Of a stretch of DNA of 64,000 bases, positions 11,854-23,506 are shown in pieces. Under the pieces are notes generated by a model. The model worked only from the letters and a program-made list of their open reading frames with translations, was not told where the DNA came from and did no database searches. How positions within the stretch are numbered: position 1 is the stretch's first letter; each line of letters begins with the position of its first letter. Made by a program: the position numbers and the translations under genes. Location of the stretch: positions 1,922,001-1,986,000 of the forward strand of contig JASBNA010000002.1 of the NCBI GenBank assembly GCA_038087015.1. The letters run 5' to 3'. The DNA comes from Cerrena zonata. Its lineage: Eukaryota > Basidiomycota > Agaricomycetes > Polyporales > Cerrenaceae.

Positions 11854-14800
11854 ATGTTTCCGCTTCGCCTGCCACCCATTTTTGCCACCGTACATTGCGA
11901 CTCCGATGAGAAGGTGTCGCGTGCTGCTTCCGCCCTCAAGACAGTCAAGAGCGCCATGGCAGTTCCGGAGAATGAGCTCAAGCGTTGGAGGAGAACTTTC
12001 GACAGCAATGCTCAGACTGTCGCAGAGGGGGAGAAGTGCGTGCATTGTATTTGTGTTCTGTAGCTCACTATACCTATACATAATACCACTATTGTCTGTG
12101 CAGGTACTTGAATCCGGAACAATTCGTCAATGCCATTGCGCCCAAGGGTGACTTGACGAAAATCGGTCGCGCTCAGTTTGCTACCTTGTTCCCTGTTGCA
12201 GATTCATCCAAACGAGGGCTGGTCTCATGGGATGACTTCGTTGTTTTCGAAACTATCTTAAAACGACCTGATGCGGATTACTGGATAGCTTTCCAATATT
12301 TCGATGTGTACGTACCATATGCCAGCTCATTCCGAGAGCTCCGTCATTCCTGTCAATTTCCTGACTTGAGTCACGTGTTATATGATCAAATTCTGCAGAG
12401 ATGATTCAGGTACCATAACTTACGACGAGTTCAAGAACGTTTTCAATGCGAACATTGGACCCGATGCCATTCCTTTCGATTTTGACTGCGACTGGATCAA
12501 ACTGTACCTTGGAAAGAAGAACGGGACTCATGTACTGGGCTGTATGTTTTCACCAAGTTCTATCCCTTTTTATGATTAGCCTCACATCGCTTGTACAGAC
12601 AGCGAGTTTACCCAGCTTATGAAGGGTTTACAAGGCGAGCGTCTCCGCCAAGCTTTCAAATACCTAGATGCCGATCAGGATGGTTTTATTCGACCCGAAC
12701 ATTTCAAGCGTATCATTCTCGTAAGTCGAGGGTCAAGGACTGAATCAATCTTCACGTCTAATTTCGGTAATGTCTCAGGAACTTGCTGGACACAAGTTAT
12801 CACAAGCTGTTATTGACCGGTTGCCAACGCTCTGCACACTCAGTCCTGGTGGAAGAATATCCTACTCTGAAGTTATCGCATTCCATAATGTGATCCGAGG
12901 TGCGCCGTTTCCGTTTTGCCTAAATGATCGATCACATTAGTAACTGGCATTATATCAGAAATGGACATGGTAGAAAGGTGGGCTTGGCATTTCTATTATT
13001 AGCGAACTGGCACTTACAACATTGCTCAACGCAGGATCATCCGAGAAGCGACGGCGAAATCCAAGGATGGACGAATTGACCAATCAGATTTCATGAATCA
13101 CTGCGTCTCAAGCACCCGCTATTCCCTTTTCACGCCTATGGAAGCATCAATCATTTTCCATTTTGCGGGTCGCGGTAGCTCGTCGCAACGTCTTGCTCTC
13201 ATTGACTTCGCGCAGTTGTTGGACCCTAGATGGCATGCACCTGCGGATCCCGTCGTCGAGAAGACCAAGTCATCCTCCTTCCTCAATGGGGTTGCGCACT
13301 CGGCCTACAACTTCGGATTGGGCGGTATGTTTCACCATGCAATGCCTCGTGAAAGGCGTGTAATTTTTGACACATGTATCACTATCCAGGGATTGCCGGT
13401 GCTTTTGGTGCCACCATGGTGTACCCTATTGATCTTGGTAAGAATTTCGGTCTATCCCACATCTCTTGATACTGATGATTGATTTGACAGTCAAGGTAAT
13501 GTTTCCCAGACATCGAGGGTTATTGTGTTTATAATTTGAAAATAGACGCGAATGCAAAACCAACGTAGTACGGTCGTTGGTCAGCTTCTGTACAAGAACA
13601 GTATGGACTGTGTACGGAAAGTCTTCAGAAATGAAGGATTCGTAGGATTCTATCGCGGTCTAGGCCCTCAATTAATCGTGAGCTGCTGGTGTTTTTGTGT
13701 GTACTAGCATCACTGATGTCATCGGATTGATAGGGTGTAGCCCCCGAAAAAGCCATCAAATTGACTGTAAATGATTTTGTTCGTTCACGAGCGATGGACC
13801 CTGAGACGGGGAGAATCAAACTGCACTGGGAATTGATTGCAGGCGGTACAGCTGGTGGATGCCAAGTGGTGCGTTCTCATATGCAAACAATCTAGGCGAT
13901 AGTTCGACAGCTGAGACGATCTGTTTTTGATAGGTATTCACAAACCCGCTTGAAATCGTGTAAGCATTATTTAAAGCATAATCTGAGCGCGATGCTAAGC
14001 TGATGTATTGGTTTATTGATGAAACAGCAAAATTCGATTGCAAATGCAGGGCGAAGCTGCCAAACTCGAAGGCGCTGCTCCAAGAGGCGCGGTTCACATC
14101 ATTCGTCAATTGGGTCTATTTGGTCTGTACAAGGGTGCAAGTGCTTGTTTGCTTCGCGACATACCCTTCTCCGCCATCTACTTCCCCGCATATTCCCACC
14201 TAAAGAAAGATGTGTTCAATGAGGGATACAACGGAAAGCAACTGTCATTCCTTGAGACACTATCATCTGCTGCCATAGCGTAAGTGATGCGTCACGTCAA
14301 CGTCTGATTGGTGGAGCCGCTATAGTTATGAACTGAACAACCTTATTTATACAGGGGTATGCCTGCCGCATACTTAACAACACCGGCCGGTATGATTGAT
14401 TTGAAATGCATACCGTCATATCTTACTCACTGCTCTCCGATATGCCCATCGCTCTAGATGTCGTCAAAACTCGACTGCAGACAGAGGCGAAGACGGGACA
14501 GACACATTACAAGGGGATGGCAGACGCATTCGTCAAAATCTGTAAGTGATAATGAATTTGACTCGCTCTATTGGTGACATTGTCACTGACGGAAAATGCC
14601 ACCGCCGGCTGTTAATCAGATCGTGAGGAAGGATTTAAGGCATTCTTCAAAGGCGGACCCGCTCGTATCCTACGAAGCAGCCCACAATTTGGATTTACCC
14701 TGGTTGCCTACGAGTATCTGCACAAAGTGAGTTTCAAATATGGTTGTTCAGGTGTGCGAATGAACGTGCTTATCTTTGGTTACAGTTCATGCCTGTGAGT

Positions 14801-14997
14801 AGAAGCCACTTATGCGTTGCCTACGTTGATACTGACGCCTGGCCTCGTGCCGGTAGTATCCATTCCAGGACAAACCCAGGGAAGTGGAAACGGCGCTCAC
14901 CTCGCAACGAGAAGATATATCCCAAATCCGTGCCCGAAATGCCCTCAAGATCCTTTTGGATGTCCACGGGGACTTTGGACGACGAGCTGCGCAATAA
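11854..14997 (+). CDS. Ca2+-binding mitochondrial aspartate/glutamate carrier (Agc1/aralar type)
   Basis: Eighteen exons give 684 residues: 11854-12035, 12104-12307, 12399-12541, 12599-12720, 12779-12899, 12959-12977, 13035-13324, 13390-13437, 13491-13495, 13546-13677, 13734-13868, 13934-13959, 14028-14279, 14355-14389, 14458-14541, 14620-14726, 14786-14794 and 14857-14997. The N-terminal half has EF-hand-like loops ([36 protein letters not shown]). The C-terminal half is a solute carrier with the three signature motifs YPIDLVKTR, NPLEIVKIR and TPADVVKTR. The family exchanges aspartate for glutamate across the inner mitochondrial membrane for the malate-aspartate shuttle. Exons of 5, 9 and 19 nt are needed to keep the carrier motifs intact. 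All phases agree. Confidence 0.9.
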
Positions 14998-15601
14998 ATA
15001 CTTGTGTTGCAATCGTAGGCGTAGTGTAGAATATATGGACCCTTGCTATCGTATTACTACCATCTATTCTGGACGGAAATATATTGGGCCTTTGCGAGGA
15101 ACTGTTCGAAATTGTGACTGGCTGTTGCGCGTAACATTGCCACGCCGGTGGACAAGACTAAGCGGATGGCAGGGCTGGCGAATAGGAAGGGATGATGAGA
15201 TTGGCCAATGAGAACATGTCTCTAAGGGGACCAGATCTAGTTGATGATGGATAGTGTCGTGAGGAACACATCAATTCTCTGGCCGCTCGTCCTCATAAGG
15301 CCAACCTCTCCATCCTCGGCGCACATCCCTCTCCTTTTCCCTTTCGCTTTCGTCCGCGGTCTCTTCCGCCCATTCTCCTTCGTTTCGCGGTCGGTTTTTC
15401 AGCTTTACTCGCAAAAATGCCGCAAACTAACGTTCCTAACAGAGTGCTTGCTTTCGTCAAGCTTTCCGCACCCCACAATCTCTTGACTGCTAGACAGTGC
15501 TCCTGCTCCAGCGTAGACCGCTTCCTTTCCTTTATAATCTACACCTTCGCTTTGTTATACGCACCATATAACTTCTTCGGCTTCATCATCACTTTGACAA
15601 C
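14998..15601. other. Intergenic, promoter of the Thr-rich secreted protein gene
   Basis: No gene was found. From about 15290 the upper strand is strongly pyrimidine-rich (CTCTCC, CTTTCC, TTCC runs), a common sign of a highly expressed fungal promoter. TTTATAAT at 15531-15538 is a TATA-like element about 65 bp before the start codon. Confidence 0.45.
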
Positions 15602-17406
15602 ATGAAGTTCCTTCTTTTCGGTCTTTCCCTCGCGAGCGTCGCTTCTGCTCAGATTCAGGTCAATGGTTTCTCTATGGTCCCTGCCTCCCAGGCGTCGATG
15701 ATGCCTGCCGCTACGATGCCTGCTGCTGCTACTACCGCAGCGTCATCTTCGGCTGCCGCCTCTAGCTCAAGTTCAAGCGATATGGCGGCCCCGTCAGCTT
15801 CTGCCCAGAACAACAGTGGTTGCAGTAACGGCCAATGTGGTGGTTCTAGTAATCAGTATGGCGGTGGTTATGCTCCTCCCTCGACATATACCCCTCCCCC
15901 TGCCGCCTACACTCCTCCACCCGCGACCCAGATGTCATACCAATCTTTCACGAACGGCGGTTACAAGAGCATGGACTGTGGCTACGGGTGGCAGAAAGGC
16001 AGCGATGGATCTTGTCAACAACAGACTTGGGTGCGTGATCTTCCTATTTGACATATCCTGTTTGCTTGTTGGCTAAAACTGTCAATCACAGATGTCTACA
16101 CAGGGTTGTTACCAAACAAGGTATGTGCTTTTGTGATACGCCAAATTAGGCAATTTCACCTGATTCTGATTCTTCGTATTTCACAGTCAACAACAATGTT
16201 ACCCCCAGACACAAACCAAGACGGAGACTATGACACAGACTCAAACCAAGATGGTCACCCAAACCCAAACCGTGACGTCTACCATGAAGGAGACAACCAC
16301 GATGAAGGAGACCATGACTGTGACTAAGACCATGACCGACATCATGGTAAATTTCATTTACTTCGGATTTTCGTCGCACCGGAGCTGATCGCCATGCTGT
16401 ACAGACCAAGACTGTTCCCACAACGATCATGCAGACACAAACAGTCACCAAGACCATGACTGATATCATGTCCGTCACCAAGACTGAAATTGCAACATCC
16501 ACTCAGCTCGTTCCCACTACCCGTGTTTGGGTTTCGACTGAGATCATCGACCGTACCAAGACTCAAGAACACACTCTCACTGCCACTGAGACTCGCACTC
16601 AAGTCAATGTCTACACCAAGACCGCGACACAGACTGACACTGCGACCCAAACACTTAAGGAGACTCAGACTAACTTCGTTACCCAGACCTACTTGAGCAC
16701 CGTCATTCAACCCACGACGTCCACCAAGGTCTGGGTCAGCACCCAGGTTATCGACAACGTGCGTGTTCATATATCAACTTCTGAAATGAAATGCGCTTAC
16801 CAAGTATTTCATTCGCTTCTAGACCAAGACTGTTGAGAAGACCATGACCGCCACCCTTACAGATAAGATGACAATCGTCCAGACCGCTACCAAGACGCAG
16901 GTCATGACCGATTTCATGACGGTCACTAAACTCAGCACTGTCGTTCAGCCAACCACCTTCACGTCCATCTGGGTTAGCACCAACGTGATCGACAAGGTTT
17001 GTCGTATTTGAATTACTCGTGGGATTTGTTCCTGATCATCTCGTTACAGACCAAGACCGTCGAGAGCACCCTCACTTCGACCATGGTCAAGGATCACACC
17101 ATCGTCCAGACGCAGACTGCTCTTCTCACACAGACTGCTACTCAGACGCAAACTCAGACTCAGACTCAAACTGCCACTGTTACCGCTGACAACACCGCCC
17201 TCGCTACTTGTTTGAGCCAATGCAAGAGCTCATGGAGTATGACGGCTGGTAACAGTAACTACATGAACACCTACGCATCCTCTCCATCTGCTAGCTACCA
17301 GATGTCTCAGGCCCAAGCTACTGCCACTCAAGCTGCGTCCAGTGGTTGTGGTTCGAGCGGCTGCGGTAGTAGTAACATGCAATCGGGTGGTTACTACAAG
17401 GCATAA
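15602..17406 (+). CDS. Secreted Ser/Thr-rich repeat protein, probably cell-surface
   Basis: Six exons (15602-16030, 16092-16120, 16187-16346, 16405-16758, 16823-16996, 17050-17406) give 500 residues. A classic signal peptide (MKFLLFGLSLASVASAQ) is followed by an Ala/Ser/Met-rich part, a Gly/Pro-rich part (YAPPSTYTPPPAAYTPPPA), and a Cys-containing segment. Then come about 280 residues dominated by Thr with T-x-T-x alternation (TQTQT, VTKTMTDIM) and repeats ending in WVST-x-x-ID. The tail holds CLSQCKSSW and two GCGSS units and shows no GPI-anchor signal. Heavy O-mannosylation is likely. Boundaries of introns three to five fall at repeat junctions in phase 0, so the repeat was probably copied as exons. 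I do not recognise a named family. Confidence 0.75.
16405..17100 (+). repeat. Exon-encoded Thr-rich repeat units
   Basis: Within the Thr-rich gene, units begin TKT(V/Q) and run to a (V/I)WVST(E/Q/N)(I/V)ID motif. One full unit ends at about 16552 (EIID), the next at the end of exon 4 (QVIDN), the third fills exon 5 (NVIDK), and a partial unit opens exon 6. The introns after QVIDN and NVIDK are both phase 0 and are followed by TKTVE. DNA identity is moderate, so the duplications are not recent. Confidence 0.7.
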
Positions 17407-17966
17407 ACGCACTTCCCCTTGCTCTTCTTTCGTTCACGCGTTTACGTCTGGGACTGCTCCCCGCCCCCACACATGAGGGGAGGTCCTTTATGAAGTCGTG
17501 GTTCCTTTTGTTTACAGCTCGGACAATTCATGTTTTTCTTGTGGCATAAGCGTTGCTTGCAACCTAACTGATGTAGATCTTCATTCAAGCCTTCTTACGA
17601 TGTACTTGGTGCTATTAATGAGCCATTGCGGAGTGTGTAGTCAATTTTTTGTTTTCGCTTTTGCTTCTTCATTTGCATACTTTTTTCGTATATTTTATTT
17701 CTCCAAGGGACGCTCCTGCTCATCACATAACATCGTACATACTCCTAGGAGTACACGTACACGGACAACATAAAACTGTTGCCAACTAAACTTACTGGTT
17801 TCGAGTGACGTAGTCAACTCCTTATTGCGAATCCGGAAGCATTTTGACGAATGTAAGTATTCCCGTGCCGGCGTTTGTCGATGGATCGAGGACATGAGAT
17901 ATGGTACAAGTGGCCTGGCCCTCTCTTTCCTTCTTGGCCTCTTAATTTCATCCTACCATAGCCTCT
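17407..17966. other. Intergenic
   Basis: This is the 3' region of the Thr-rich gene and the upstream region of the thioredoxin-like gene. T-rich stretches around 17640-17700 fit 3' processing signals. No coding pattern or repeat was seen. Confidence 0.4.
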
Positions 17967-18483
17967 ATGCCTATCCATACCACTGAAGACCCTGCGAAGC
18001 TCGAGTCCGTAAAGGGCGCATCAGAGAAATTCTTAATCTTCTTCTCTTCACGTAATGAAGGAGGAAAGCTTTGGTGTCCTGTGAGTATGCCATCTGCGAA
18101 CTATGGGAAATGTCAACTAACCCTGGATATATAGGATTGTGTGGCTGTGGAGGAACTCATTGAGAGAACATTTGCACCGGCTGACGCACCAGATGCTCTG
18201 CTAGTGTATGTCGGTCAGAAACCAGAGTATGTGGCTCGCTTAGGGCTATTTTTACTAGCTTCTCACTTCCTTGCGGTATAAGATGGAAGTCTCCTGCAAA
18301 CGTCTTTAGAGGACCGCCGTTCAATGTCGGATCGATCCCCACTATTATCAGGGTTCATGATGCAAGTTGTCCTCGTGAGCTCTGACCTCAAATACTGAAC
18401 TGACTTGCCTTGCCTTTTCTTCCTAGGGTGCAAGGCTAGTCGACGGGGATTTTCATGAATCCCTTGCCACGTTTTTGTCTTAA
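17967..18483 (+). CDS. TXNDC17/TRP14-type thioredoxin-like protein
   Basis: Four exons (17967-18080, 18135-18226, 18283-18361, 18427-18483) give 113 residues, close to the usual 120 of the family. The active-site motif is WCPDC, the hallmark of the TXNDC17 (TRP14) branch, followed by VAVEELIERTF and GSIPTIIRVHDG, which corresponds to the cis-Pro loop. Members are cytosolic disulfide reductases that act on cystine and persulfides. The third intron is GC-AG (GCAAGT donor at 18362), which alone restores RVHDGARLVDGDF; a GT donor downstream would give an unrelated tail. Confidence 0.85.
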
Positions 18484-18949
18484 CAAGGCTTGTCCCTTGT
18501 ATTATCTTACATTGTAATCAGTCAGCGCCAAGCACGGTCCTCTGCTCTCGTACTTGAGAATTATCGTTCCTAACTTGACGCTAACATGCATATCTGACAC
18601 TTTCGAAGCGCCTCACTGGACCGTCATGATCGCAAACTGTACAACTCCGACCTGATTACGATCGCATTCCACCCGACCGTACTCCTTCTAGTGAACGACT
18701 ATCCAGAGTCACACCCGGTGTTTAGCAGACCCCTTGTCCAGCGGAGCCCCAATTCAGTTCTATACCCCAAGCGAGGTTGAATGGCGCTTAGAATTCCGAC
18801 TTTCCAGAATTCATCGGCGCCCCACCCATATGCATTCAATCTTCCTGTCTCAGGTTTAAGAGGCACTGCCGCATATCCGTAGTTCATTCATCCTATCCTG
18901 CTCCTCTCAAGCACTCCCTCGTCTTGCTTGTCCCTTAACTGTTACTGCT
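18484..18949. other. Intergenic
   Basis: I see no gene. This stretch carries the 3' end of the thioredoxin-like gene and the promoter of the amidase. No clear TATA element was found. Confidence 0.4.
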
Positions 18950-20916
18950 ATGCCAGATGGTACTGCACCGCTTAGTTGCAATGCGACATTAACGGATCCA
19001 TCATCACTATACATGCAAAAGACCGTTTCAGATCGCAAGATCACAGATAGACAAGCCATCCTCGACCGCATGCCTGAATGGAATCTCACAGAAATCATTC
19101 CTAACACGGTTGCGGATGTATCCAACGTTCCCAAATTGCATTTAACGCCACAAGAGTCCGAGATCGTGCAAATGGATGCTACAGGTTTAGCTGCAGCTAT
19201 ACGAGAACGTCGGTATACGGCTGTTGAAGTCATACGGGCCTTTTGTCACTCAGCGACAATTGCCCAAAGTCTGACTAATTGCCTCACCGAAGTATTTTTT
19301 GACGAAGGCTTGAAGCGGGCCGCCGAGCTAGATAAGTTTCTCGAGGAAACTGGTCAAGTGGTTGGGCCATTACATGGTGTACCTGTGTCGATCAAAGACC
19401 ATATATGTGTAGAAGGTCATGATACTGCAGCCGGATACGCATCATGGGCTTATAAGATGATCGCTACGAAGGATGCGGTGGCCGTCGAAATTTTGAGGAA
19501 GGCGGGTGCAATCCTATACGTCAAGACTGCCAACCCTCAAACACTCCTAGTATGAAATCCCATTTCCGCCACTCCGTTTGATACTAAAAAGATCTTTCAC
19601 AGTCTCTTGAAACGAACAACAATATATATGGGAGGACTTTGAATCCCTTTAATCGCGGTATGTACCTGAGTTATGGTGCTTGTCATATATATCTGACCAT
19701 GATTCCCAATAGATCTTAGCCCTGGAGGAAGTAGTGGGGGAGAAAGCGCCTTAATTTCATTGCATGGTAGCCCTTTGGGGCTTGGAACGGATATTGGTGG
19801 CTCTATCGTAAGTGTCAGATGGATGAACGATCGTATATCTTTGACTGATTCCTCTCTTGATGTTCAGCGTATCCCCGCTGCTCATTGCGGGCTCTACGGG
19901 CTGAAGGGTTCTGTGTGTCGTATGCCACACGCTGGCCTGATGGGTTCGCATGATGGTATGGACGCGATTATAGGTGCACTTGGTCCGATCGCCACTTCTG
20001 CCAGAGATCTTGCTCTCTTTTGTCGCGTCATGCTCGAGTATCAACCATGGTTGGTCGAGCCACCCTTAATCGAGATGCCTTGGAAACAAGAGATTGTTGA
20101 TGGTGAAGGAATACCGAAGAAGTTGACTGTCGCTATTCTTTGGGATGACGGCGTTGTTAAACCACATCCACCCATCCTCGATGCATTAAAATACACGAAA
20201 GATGCACTGCTCAGAGCGGGACACGACGTGATAAACTGGAACCCAATCGATCATGAACTACATTGGGAGATTTTGGTAAATGTTTACTTTGAAATGAGAA
20301 TTATTATAGGGTTTTGGCTCACATGCTAATTCGTGCGCTTGTTTAGACAAAACTCTATTTTCTCGATGGAGGTGAAGAATACAAGGAAGTCCTGAAAGAC
20401 GACCCGCCTGTCCCCCAGACCCAATGGATCCTTTCCCAAATTCCAAATGGAGGGAAGCCATTCACAGTGGCAGAAATCTTCAAGATCAATCTTGAAAGAG
20501 AAGCTTTCCGCGCGAAGATCGCTGCTTATTGGAATGCAACGGTGGACTCCACCAACACTGGTCGTCCAGTCGACGTGGTACTCAGTCCCGTTGCCCCGAC
20601 CCTGGCACCCCCACACGACACGACATGTTGGTGGGGATATACATCATATTGGAACCTGATGGATTTTCCTGGTGCTGTTTTCCCCGTCAATCGATTTTAC
20701 GCCCAGGGGTATAAACCTGTGGACATTTCTGAAGAAATTGAACTTCCCCAACAGCCACGGAATATGATCGACCGGGCTGTCATGGATCAGTGGGAACCCT
20801 TAACTTACAATAATGCCCCCGTATCTCTACAGCTCATTGGGAGACGGCTTAATGAGGAGAAATTATTAGGAATGTTACAGGTAGTGGAAAAAGCGTTGTG
20901 TTTAGGAAAAGACTGA
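18950..20916 (+). CDS. Amidase-signature hydrolase (acetamidase/FAAH-like)
   Basis: Five exons (18950-19549, 19603-19657, 19713-19807, 19868-20275, 20347-20916) give 575 residues. The Ser-cisSer-Lys triad of the amidase signature family is visible: Lys in GVPVSIKDH, cis-Ser in SPGGSSGGE, and nucleophile Ser in GLGTDIGGSI. NPQTLLSLETNNNIYGRTLNP upstream of the Gly-rich loop is typical of fungal acetamidase-like enzymes. The enzyme hydrolyses an amide to acid and ammonia; the substrate cannot be read from sequence. No secretion signal is evident, so it is probably cytosolic. An internal Met at 19013 (MQKTVSDRKI) fits the family's start better and is a real alternative. Confidence 0.88.
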
Positions 20917-22128
20917 TACTTCATATAATTTTATAATGTTCGAGGTCGAATGAAACGATTTTATTATTACTCGTAGGCCTACAAAGAAAGTAGATCCCGT
21001 GGCGAAGACGCTTGTCGATGTATGACGAGCACCTTTCCGATGTGCAAGATGTGACCCTGGGCCTCAGGCTGGGTGCCTTCGGAGGTTGATTGGTTCCATT
21101 GACTAAGCGCGTTAGGTTGAACGTTGGGCGTTCAAGAACTTTAACCTGCACAGTGACGAAGGGTTTCTCTTATAACCCCACTTGAGCACTTGGGTCATCT
21201 GTCTCAGAGGCAATACAACGAGTAAAATGGCGGGCATGCTGGATAAGGATTTCCCCACCATGTACTAGAAACAGAAAATGAAGAAACCTTGCGCCGCGTC
21301 AAGCTTCGGAAGGCTCCTTCAAGTTCACCAGTGATGGTATATCACATTTAGCCCTGGGTCCGTTTCCGAAGCATGTAATCTTGTCTGGCAGCCGCCCTAG
21401 GATAGCTGTACCACGCCTCTATCTTCCGTTGCGACTGTTCAACATCTACCGAAGTCAAAGTCGGAAATCGATACTGCTAGTCTCAATCAGTGTACACGTG
21501 GGTGGCTAGCAGCTGCGACTCAATGCTATCCCGCTACTCTCATTTATTACGCTCGTCGGTGACAACTTATAGTCTGTGGCAGTTTCTATTTCTCTTAAAT
21601 GTCCCACTAGAGGCACGTAGTACACAGCCAGCACCAGCAATTTGTCTCGCTGAACCAAAATATGTGCCCTCGTAACATGTATGTATATCTCTCTCACTTT
21701 GGGTATCATACCATTCTTGCTTATTATTGTCTCTGTCATAGCTCATAGACACTCCCGGTATGACTTCCTCCATGAAGAATGCGCGAATTTTTCCGATCAA
21801 TCTAAGATCCTCATTCCTCAAGACAAGCTAGGCGTTTGACAACTCTATGTCCGAACTCTTTGATTCGATCCCAACGCGTCTACTAGATGCTCTGTCCCCC
21901 AGACTCGGATGGCGTACAACCGATTAGTCTGGCCATGGGACGCCTTCTCATCTCCATAGTCACAAATCTGGGCTATGCATAAAATCATAATGGCTCACGC
22001 GTATAAATACTTCATCTTTCCATGCAGAACAACAACCGCAGCCCCGTTCCTCACAACTCCTCGTATCCCGAGTACACCGTATATATACACGCTATATACC
22101 ATTATTAGTCGTCTCTTCATCCTCCACC
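20917..22128. other. 1.2-kb intergenic region upstream of the GNAT gene
   Basis: I found no credible gene here; open stretches are short and show no family resemblance or splice pattern. The last 130 bp form the promoter of the GNAT gene, with a TATA box listed separately. The rest is unexplained, ordinary-composition DNA. Confidence 0.4.
22002..22009 (+). promoter_or_regulatory. TATA box for the GNAT gene
   Basis: TATAAATA lies about 120 bp before the start codon, overlapping the end of an ACGCGT hexamer (21997-22002). Position and sequence fit a core promoter with a leader of roughly 90 nt. Confidence 0.5.
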
Positions 22129-23344
22129 ATGCCTGGTCTCAACGCCTCTAGTAACTTCGTTGTCATTCAACATGACTCCCCCGGTGAATTTCTCAGTGCA
22201 GCCTATCCTACGATGCGTCGCTACGAAGCATCTGCAAACATCGTCCTAGCACATGCACTCAAACGAGTCACCACAGAAGCTGCCATGGCTGGCTACCAGT
22301 TCATGTGCGATGCTGACGTCGAGGACTGGCTATCGCGCGCGGATGACTCCTCGATGATCCCCCATTTAACCTCATCCGCGTTTTGGTTGACTCTTTGGAG
22401 TCGACCCTCCCCAAACTCTCCCTATTCCCTCGATATCGTCTTGTCATGCATTGACTGGACACTCGGCGAATACCCCATTTTCCTATGGACTCCACACACG
22501 GATAAGGCTGCATCGCTCGCTTGGACTGAGCCTAGAATCGACCAGATGGCCCTGCATCTGCACGATTGTTTGAACCCGGAGCGAGTATTCTCTGTATTCG
22601 GGCTCACTCCGCTGGTCAAAGTATTCTCCAAGTACTGGACATCAATCACCGGAAACGCCATCGAACCGGAACCCTTCTATTCTGCTTACTTTTCATATTG
22701 CAACACCACCACATTCAGACCCTGCAAAGCAGTATTGCCAGATGGCCATCGACTTCGACGGGCATCGATTGAGGATCTAGAGCAGGTCGCTCAACTATGC
22801 AAGGAGTTTGCCGATGACTCTGTAAGTGTAGTATTCGGAAGCTGTTCACACTATGATCCACAGTAACTGACCATGATGCATATCTGGTTTCTAGATCTTC
22901 TTCCCTCTAACGCTGGACAAAGCTAAGATTGAAGCCCGCGAGCTCATTTCGAAACGTCAAATTTGGGTTTACGACGCTCAGGGCGATATCTCCACTATAT
23001 GCGCGGTGACGAGAAACACTCACCGAGTGTCCGCCGTCACAAAAGTGTATACCACTCCTCGCTGGCGCAGGAACGGCTGTGCTGAAGTGTTGGTTCGGGA
23101 TGTAACGGCGAGGTATGTTGCTTCTGAAACGGATACCACAACGGTTGGAGTTCTGATCAATGATCGCAGGTTGTTGTTTGATTGCGGAAGGGATAACGTG
23201 GTTCTCTACGTCGGACACGAAAACTGCGCCCAAAAGGTTTACGACCGGGTCGGCTTTGTTGGCCTCTGCGGAAAAGACAAACCCGCCGGCGTTGAAGATT
23301 CATTAGAGTTAGGGTTCCAAGGAACCAAAAGGGGGCACTGGTAG
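22129..23344 (+). CDS. GNAT-family N-acetyltransferase (FR47-like domain)
   Basis: Three exons (22129-22821, 22895-23112, 23170-23344) give 361 residues. The N-terminal 200 residues are of the kind found in basidiomycete GNAT proteins. The acetyl-CoA-binding domain is C-terminal: IWVYD...ICAVTRNTHRVSAVTKVYT, TPRWRRNGCAEVLVRDVT (the Q/RxxGxG/A loop region) and NVVLYVGHENCAQKVYDRVGF, where the N-x-x-A-x-x-x-Y pattern is diagnostic. Substrate is unknown. The second intron is 57 bp, a multiple of three, and free of stops, so it can be read through to insert 19 residues. It was removed because splicing leaves a compact loop between RDVTAR and DNVVLYVG. Confidence 0.82.
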
Positions 23345-23506
23345 TTCAATCTCCATTAATCAAGGTTATAATATTAATAGCTAGTATCTTGCATGCACGT
23401 TATAACAGTGCTTCGGTAAATTCTTTGCATGGTCTTTATACTAGAACCCGTTATTAAAAATAATTACATCGCTGTACCTAGTACTAGACTGTATTCAACC
23501 AATCCT

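Noticed and set aside
16354..16770. 138-codon frame on the - strand, Gly/Leu/Ser-rich
   Set aside because: It is the complement of the Thr-rich repeats; the ACN codons read backwards give this composition.
21235..21275. Short frame MAGMLDKDFPTMY as a pheromone-like peptide gene
   Set aside because: It has no CaaX ending or precursor repeats, and a 13-codon frame is expected by chance.
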